Part shown: in pieces, positions 14,712 through 19,131 of the stretch
Numbering within the stretch: position 1 is the stretch's first letter
Layout: every line of letters begins with the position of its first letter
Assembly (NCBI GenBank): GCA_024276815.1
Contig: JAJRWM010000197.1
Location: 1-19,131 of the forward strand
Length of the DNA stretch: 19,131 bases
Direction of reading: 5' to 3'
Source of the DNA: a bacterium
GTDB taxonomy: Bacteria > JACRDZ01 > JAJRWM01
Position numbers and translations under genes: made by a program
The notes under the pieces: generated by a model
Seen by the model: the letters and a program-made list of their open reading frames with translations, nothing else
Databases searched by the model: none
Told to the model about the DNA's origin: nothing

Positions 14712-15095
14712 ATGAAGCCAAAACTGTTAGTCGTCGATGATGATCCTGATATCCTGGGATTTATCGAATTGTTGATTGATATCAATGATGACTGTGAGTG
14801 CGAACTCTTCACCGCGACAACCGGTGAAGCCGCCTGTAAAATAATTCAAAGCAATGATCTTGCCTTAATCCTCCTGGATGTTTATCTGCCCGATACCAGC
14901 GGTTATGATTTGTGCAACCTAATCAAGGAAAACCGCGCCACCCAGCATATCCCGGTATATTTGTTCTCCGCCAGCGCTTCGGGACACGATGAGTCCCGCA
15001 AAAAGAGAATAAAGCATGACGGGATTATCTCCAAGCCGTTTGATAACGATGAGTTCCTAGGCTGCATCAACAGAAATTTAAAACCCTGTTGTTAA
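14712..15095 (+). CDS. Single-domain response regulator (CheY-like receiver)
   Basis: The start chosen is ATG 14712, because AGGGA lies five bases before it; an ATG pair at 14694/14697 has no such site. The 127-residue product is only a receiver domain: the acidic cluster in VVDDDPDI, the phospho-acceptor aspartate in ALILLDVYLPD, the S/T switch region in YLFSASAS and the conserved lysine in ISKPFD. There is no output domain, so it must act through protein contact or as a phosphate relay. No histidine kinase is in the window. Its last 18 bases overlap the 3' end of the convergent RlmD-type gene. Confidence 0.92.
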   Translation: MKPKLLVVDDDPDILGFIELLIDINDDCECELFTATTGEAACKIIQSNDLALILLDVYLPDTSGYDLCNLIKENRATQHIPVYLFSASASGHDESRKKRIKHDGIISKPFDNDEFLGCINRNLKPCC

Positions 15096-15971
15096 AACGG
15101 CGATGTTTTCGATGTGAAAAGTCTGGGGAAACAGGTCCAGCGGCTGAATCCATTCAACGTTATAAGCGTTTTCGCACAGAACGGCCAAATCTCTCGCCAA
15201 GGTGACCGGATCGCAGGAAAGATAGACCAGGCGGCGGTGTTGACGTTTTACCAGTTCCCTGATTAGCTTTTTTGAGCAACCGGTTCTGGGCGGGTCAAGA
15301 AGCGCGACGTCAAATTTGTTGCCAAGATCGGTTAAAATATCCGCCACCTCGCCTCTGATAAACTTTATATTCTGGCAGTTGTTGTCACGGGCATTTGCCC
15401 GCGCGTTAACAATCGCCCGCCGGTTCTGTTCGATACCGATAACCTGTTTCGCCCGTTTCGCCAAAAACAAGCCCAGCAAACCGACTCCGCAATAGGCGTC
15501 CACCACGACGTCGGAACCACGAACCTCGCAGGCGTCCACGACGTTCTCAATCAATTGGGGCAGGATGTGATAGTTCACCTGGAAGAACCCGTCAGCCGCG
15601 TAACCTAATTTCAACCCCCTGACTTTATGATAAAGGGGTTCCACTGATCTCAAGCCGGGACAAACATAGAAACTTTTACCGCTTCCGTCCACCCTGATAG
15701 TCACGGGGGATACGGGGTTATGCCGAGCCAGCTTTGCTTTTATTTCCGGCAGCCGGTTGTTTATTGGCTCCTCCAGTAACAGGCAGGACTCTATATTTAT
15801 CAAATTCCCCTTACGTTTGTGATAGCCCAGGCTTAATTCCCCGGCCCGGGAAAATGGATGGAAGACCGCTTTGTTACGGTAATGATAAATTTCGGGGGAC
15901 GGAATGGTTGGCCTGACCTGGTCATCGTCGAGTTCAATTTTACCAATCCTGGCCAAGCTTTCAATTACCTG
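15078..15971 (-). pseudogene. RlmD/RumA-type 23S rRNA uracil-C5 methyltransferase, catalytic part after an in-frame stop
   Basis: Directly after TAA 15974-15972 the frame reads QVIESLARIGKIELDDD, the expected continuation of the N-terminal part. It contains the fourth Fe-S cysteine (IESC), the FFQVN motif, the SAM-binding DAYCGVGLLGL, LLDPPRTGC and the catalytic cysteine in LVYLSCDPVTLARDL, all intact. The only early start is TTG at 15956 with no ribosome site, so translation of this part on its own is doubtful. The enzyme family makes 5-methyluridine in 23S rRNA or tRNA; RlmD versus a TrmA-like paralogue cannot be settled here. Confidence 0.82.
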
Positions 15972-16259
15972 TTAACGCTTGATCTTAAGCTGGTAAGCGT
16001 AAGCCATATGCTGATACTGGCAACCGCCGCAGATTGTGAAATATTGACAGGTTGGCTCAATACGTTCCCGGGCGGGATTGATTATTTCAATCAGGCCGGC
16101 CTGACGAAAGCGGCTGTTGGGTTCGGGTATGGTAATCAGCGCTGTTTCACCCTCGATAACGTGAGGAACAAAAACGATGCCCGATTCCAGGCGGGACAGC
16201 CCCCAGCCGTGGTAAACTATTTTTTCAATATTAACTGGAACTTCATTATTAGAAGACAT
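15972..16259 (-). CDS. RlmD/RumA-type methyltransferase, N-terminal TRAM/Fe-S part
   Basis: The 95-residue frame begins at ATG 16259 with an AGGG only two bases upstream. It encodes an OB-fold TRAM domain (about 6-60; GWGLSRLESGIVFVPHVIEGE) and three of the four Fe-S cysteines in CQYFTICGGCQYQH (C71, C77, C80). It stops at TAA right after YQLKIKR, in the middle of the conserved KR-x-QV helix; GAA or CAA would be the natural codon. As a free product it lacks both the fourth cysteine and the catalytic domain and would be inactive. Confidence 0.82.
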   Translation of the reverse strand: MSSNNEVPVNIEKIVYHGWGLSRLESGIVFVPHVIEGETALITIPEPNSRFRQAGLIEIINPARERIEPTCQYFTICGGCQYQHMAYAYQLKIKR

Positions 16260-16378
16260 ATCCCTAGTTTATAGCATATTGGGGCAGAAAAAACGCCTGA
16301 TAATTTCAAGAGGAAAATCTTTATGATATATTAGAAAGCCACGGGCATTGTGAGTGGAGCCAACGCAATCAAATTATT

Positions 16379-16445
16379 AAAGTTTTTGGGGGAAGGTTTG
16401 GAAACCCCGTTTTTTTCGAAAAAGGGGGTTTCCAAGGTTCTCGCT
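16379..16445. repeat. Palindromic dispersed repeat, copy B
   Basis: AAAGTTTTTG leads into an 11-bp perfect stem, TTGGAAACCCC (16398-16408) with GGGGTTTCCAA (16425-16435), around TTTTTTTCGAAAAA. Copy A at 1100-1168 has the same lead-in and loop but a different paired stem. It ends about 25 bases before the FAD protein start, so it lies in that gene's leader or control region. Confidence 0.75.
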
Positions 16446-16469
16446 CTTACTTAAAAAGGTTTTGATCTT

Positions 16470-17759
16470 ATGAAGTTAATTATTCTGGGCGCCGGCTTGG
16501 CGGGCTTGAGCGCGGCCTGGCACGCTCGTGATAAATGTGATTACGAGTTATACGAGCAAGAGTTGGAAGTCGGCGGTTTATGCCGTTCGTTTTATATTGA
16601 CGGTTTCACCTTTGACTTCACCGGTCATTTACTGCATTTACGGGATCCCTACTTTCAGAATTTGATTGGTGAAATTATGGGGAAAAAATTAATTGCCAAT
16701 CAGCGTGACGCCAGGATTTATTCCAAAAACGTGTATACCCGTTATCCTTTTCAGGAGAATACCTTCGGGCTGCCGCCCCGGGTGATTAGAGAGTGTGTTG
16801 ACGGTTATCGGCGGGCAGTCGAAAATCGGCGGGAGCGGGAGCCGCGCAATTTCCATGACTGGATAATCTATCAGTTTGGCGAGGGAGTGGCCAGGCATTT
16901 CATGGTTCCCTACAACGAGAAGATGTTTACCGTGCACCCCCGTGAGATGTCAACATCATGGCTGGGCCGGTTTATTCCCAGGCCAGAACTGGAGCGGGTC
17001 ATCGCCGGCTCAGTCGCTGATATGCGTTCTGAATCCGGGTACAACGCCGAGTTCTTTTACCCTCGCAGGGGGGGGATCGGTCTCTTGGCAAAAACCTTGT
17101 TGAGCGACTTATCATCGGTAAAGCCGGGACACAAGTGTACGAAGATAGATGTTAAAGCTAAAAAAGTATATTTTGAAAAAGGCGTTGAAGCGGTATACGA
17201 TAAATTGATTACCACAATTCCCCTGCCTGAATTAATGAGCTTGATTGATGAATTACCAGAAACGGTTAAGGAAGCGGCTCAGGCGTTACGCTGTAACTCA
17301 GTATATTGTTTGAATTTAGGTGTGAACAGGGAGAAGATAAACCCCTTTAGCTGGATATATTTCCCCGAGCCTGAATATTGCTTCTACCGGGTTGGATTTT
17401 ACTCTAACCTGAATCCTGCGTCGGCGCCGCCGGGAACCAGTTCTCTTTACGCTGAAGTATCCTATTCAAACAAGAAACCAATCAATAAAAATGAAATAAA
17501 ATCCTTGATTTACAAGGACTTGGAGAAGGTTGCCATACTAAGGAACAAGGATGAAATATTAGTCGAACAGGAACTGGATATCAAGTACGCTTATGTCATA
17601 TATGATAAAAAACGGGACGCCGCTCGCAACTGCATAGTGAAATACCTGCAAACAGTTGATATTAGACTGGCCGGTCGATACGGTGACTGGTCCTATATGG
17701 CGATGGAAGATGCCATGAGAAGCGGTAAGGAAGCCAGCGAAGGAATACTACAGTCTTGA
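16470..17759 (+). CDS. FAD-dependent oxidoreductase, UDP-galactopyranose-mutase / protoporphyrinogen-oxidase-like
   Basis: The 429-residue protein opens with the dinucleotide-binding motif LGAGLAGLSAAW (GxGxxG at 8-13) and the acidic strand end YELYEQ, then GGLCRSFYIDGFTFDFTGHLLHL, typical of amine-oxidase-fold flavoproteins of the UGM/PPO type. NFHDWIIYQFGEGVARHF and MVPYNEKMFTVHPREMS match polysaccharide-cluster members that act on nucleotide sugars. AAGG lies about ten bases before the ATG. Its stop overlaps the start of a glycosyltransferase, so the two are co-translated and probably work on the same surface glycan. True mutase activity cannot be claimed without aligning the substrate-binding arginines. 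Confidence 0.8.
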   Translation: MKLIILGAGLAGLSAAWHARDKCDYELYEQELEVGGLCRSFYIDGFTFDFTGHLLHLRDPYFQNLIGEIMGKKLIANQRDARIYSKNVYTRYPFQENTFGLPPRVIRECVDGYRRAVENRREREPRNFHDWIIYQFGEGVARHFMVPYNEKMFTVHPREMSTSWLGRFIPRPELERVIAGSVADMRSESGYNAEFFYPRRGGIGLLAKTLLSDLSSVKPGHKCTKIDVKAKKVYFEKGVEAVYDKLITTIPLPELMSLIDELPETVKEAAQALRCNSVYCLNLGVNREKINPFSWIYFPEPEYCFYRVGFYSNLNPASAPPGTSSLYAEVSYSNKKPINKNEIKSLIYKDLEKVAILRNKDEILVEQELDIKYAYVIYDKKRDAARNCIVKYLQTVDIRLAGRYGDWSYMAMEDAMRSGKEASEGILQS

Positions 17760-18913
17760 GACGAATCAATGTTTTGATCTGTATTACCCAGTTGGAACTG
17801 GGCGGCGCTCAGCAGGGCGTTCTCTATTTGGTAAAACACCTGGATAAAACCAAGTTCAGGGTCGTTCTGGTCTCTTCTCCCGGGGAACTGGCGAATGAAG
17901 CTATCCAGATCAGGGACGCTAAAATTATGCTCATCGATTCACTACGGAGAGAAATAAGTCCGGCCAGTGATTTAAAGGCGCTCCGTGAATTGAGCCGGAT
18001 AATCAGAGAAGAAAAAATCGATATTATTCACACCAACAGCTCCAAGGCGGGAATTCTCGGACGGTGGGCCGGTTGGTGGCGCAAAGTGCCTGTTATTGTT
18101 CACACTATACATGGCTGGCCCTTTCATGACTACCTTTCAAGCAGGAAAAAAAAGGTCTATGTCTGGCTGGAAAAGCAGACCGCCCGGATTACCACCAGGC
18201 TGATCGCGGTCGCTCATGCCAACATTGACAAGGGGTTACGGGAGGATATCGGCACGCGTGACCAGTATCAGGTAATACGCTGCGGCATAGAACTGAAAAA
18301 ATTTCAGAGCAAGTCCGCCCGCAAGAAGGTGTTGAAAGAGTTCAGCATTCCCGAAGACGCTAAAGTAGTGGGTATGGTGGCTTGTTTCAAGCCTCAAAAA
18401 AGTCCGGTTGATTTTGTCAAGGTCGCTTCCAGGGTGGCCAGGGAAAACCCTGATGCTTATTTTATACTGGTTGGGGATGGAGTTCTGAGGCCGGAAATTG
18501 AAACCTGGATCAGAAAATACAACTTGGAGAAAAAATTTATTCTTACCGGCTGGCGGCATGATGTATCTGAAATCATGTCCGCCTTTGATATTTTAGCCCA
18601 CACATCTCTCTGGGAAGGCTTGCCGTGCGTCTTCTCGCAGGCCATGGCGAAGGGGATTCCCATCGTCGCGACCAATGTTGACGGCGCTTCGGAAGCTATC
18701 GTAGACAGTTTAACCGGCTACTTGGTACTACCGCGTGAAGTCAGGCGAATGGCTAATAAAATAAACCACTTGTTAAAAGATGAAGCCTTGATGGAGAAAT
18801 TAGGGCTGAACGCTAAAAAATACGTGGAACCATTTGACATAGATATTATGGTGCGGAAATACGATGAGTTGTTTGTCAGGCTAGCTAAAGAAAAGATCAG
18901 CGATATCAATTAG
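17756..18913 (+). CDS. GT4-family (GT-B fold) glycosyltransferase
   Basis: Translation starts at TTG 17756, overlapping the preceding TGA as TTGA, with AAGGA about 11 bases upstream; the product then begins RRINVLICITQLELGGAQ, the normal opening of GT4 enzymes. The 385 residues have an N-terminal Rossmann half (HTNSSKAGILGRWAG, HTIHGWPFHDYLS) and a C-terminal half with GMVACFKPQKSP, ILVGDGVLRPEIE and SLWEGLPCVFSQAMAKGIP. The usual E-x7-E is E-x7-Q here, a variant found in an EGLP subgroup of GT4. It probably transfers a sugar from a nucleotide donor onto a lipid- or glycan-linked acceptor on the cytoplasmic face; the sugar is unknown. Confidence 0.92.
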   Translation: MRRINVLICITQLELGGAQQGVLYLVKHLDKTKFRVVLVSSPGELANEAIQIRDAKIMLIDSLRREISPASDLKALRELSRIIREEKIDIIHTNSSKAGILGRWAGWWRKVPVIVHTIHGWPFHDYLSSRKKKVYVWLEKQTARITTRLIAVAHANIDKGLREDIGTRDQYQVIRCGIELKKFQSKSARKKVLKEFSIPEDAKVVGMVACFKPQKSPVDFVKVASRVARENPDAYFILVGDGVLRPEIETWIRKYNLEKKFILTGWRHDVSEIMSAFDILAHTSLWEGLPCVFSQAMAKGIPIVATNVDGASEAIVDSLTGYLVLPREVRRMANKINHLLKDEALMEKLGLNAKKYVEPFDIDIMVRKYDELFVRLAKEKISDIN

Positions 18914-18934
18914 TTTAAAGGCAGAAAAACAGCC

Positions 18935-18968
18935 CCACTGTAACGAGTAAAACGAACAGTAACAGTGG
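18935..18968. repeat. Inverted repeat after the glycosyltransferase gene
   Basis: CCACTGT (18935-18941) pairs with ACAGTGG (18962-18968) around a 20-base loop that holds a further CTGT/ACAG pair. There is no T-run after it, so it is at best a weak or Rho-assisted terminator. Confidence 0.4.
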
Positions 18969-19004
18969 CCAGGTCGCTCTCCGCCCCAGCAATTATAGTA
19001 CCTA

Positions 19005-19130
19005 TTAATGAAAATGTGACATAGCGCAAATTGATTTAACCAGGTGTGGACGATCAAGGTAATGTTTTAAGGCATGCTCAACCTGATCATCCAACTCTTC
19101 CACATCTTTCGTCCAGAACCAACTGAAAAA
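19005..19130 (-). CDS. C-terminal end of an unidentified protein, cut by the window edge
   Basis: On the minus strand a frame enters from the right edge and runs 41 codons to TAA (19007-19005): FSWFWTKDVEELDDQVEHAL then KHYLDRPHLVKSICAMSHFH. The composition is protein-like, and the style (amphipathic helix, then YL-x-R-P-x-x-V-x-S-I-C) resembles transposase C-termini, but I do not recognise the family with confidence. No inverted repeat or target duplication is visible in the flank. Confidence 0.4.
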   Translation of the reverse strand, partial: FFSWFWTKDVEELDDQVEHALKHYLDRPHLVKSICAMSHFH

Positions 19131-19131
19131 C

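Noticed and set aside
620-15974. Alternative genetic code with TAA/TAG read as an amino acid throughout
   Set aside because: MoxR, thioredoxin-TPR, cysteine desulfurase and response regulator end at TAA exactly where their families end, and the cytochrome and glycosyltransferase end at TAG. The probable replaced residues also differ between sites.
18914-19131. Complete insertion sequence at the right edge
   Set aside because: Only a short C-terminal frame is visible; no terminal inverted repeats or target duplication can be seen inside the window.

Overview
The window reads as chromosomal DNA from a Gram-negative, probably anaerobic bacterium. Evidence for this is a secretin-like protein with AMIN domains, a lipoprotein signal peptide, periplasmic thioredoxin-like and multiheme cytochrome c proteins, and a DUF4175-type membrane protein. 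The gene mix (octaheme cytochrome of the hydroxylamine oxidoreductase family, MoxR ATPase, PQQ-type propellers) and the dispersed palindromic repeats would suit Desulfobacterota or a related lineage. That placement is inference; no rRNA or other firm taxonomic marker is present.

Layout. (1) 1-1404 is an AT-rich accessory border. It holds a GIY-YIG/DUF4357 gene broken by an in-frame TAG, a short orphan Phd/YefM-type antitoxin gene with its promoter, a palindromic repeat, a 13-bp tandem repeat, and a displaced 3' end of guaA that may mark an island attachment site. (2) 1405-11742, all on the minus strand, is an envelope gene cluster. In transcription order it encodes a double PQQ beta-propeller lipoprotein, a DUF4175 membrane/coiled-coil protein, a thioredoxin-like/TPR protein, a MoxR AAA+ ATPase and an AMIN/secretin-like protein. 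The PQQ gene carries two in-frame TAA codons and the DUF4175 gene carries one. (3) 11743-12008 is a divergent control region with a promoter on each strand and an 11-bp tandem repeat. (4) 12009-15095, on the plus strand, encodes an octaheme HAO-family cytochrome, a NifS/IscS-type cysteine desulfurase and a single-domain response regulator. (5) 15078-16259, on the minus strand, is an RlmD/RumA-type 23S rRNA uracil methyltransferase gene, also interrupted by an in-frame TAA. (6) 16470-18913, on the plus strand, is a two-gene unit: a UDP-galactopyranose-mutase-like FAD protein and a GT4 glycosyltransferase. (7) The right edge holds the last 41 codons of an unidentified minus-strand gene.

The most striking signal is five in-frame premature stop codons (four TAA, one TAG) in four otherwise intact genes, with no frameshift seen. 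Each reading frame resumes at once with matching protein sequence; for the PQQ protein the joined frame gives two complete 8-bladed propellers. Several unbroken genes end normally at TAA or TAG, so these codons do terminate in this organism. The simplest reading is recent nonsense mutation or consensus-sequence error. Context-dependent readthrough is a less likely alternative that can be tested.

The minus-strand cluster looks like a MoxR-associated envelope system without the usual DUF58/von Willebrand partners in view. Its function is unknown.
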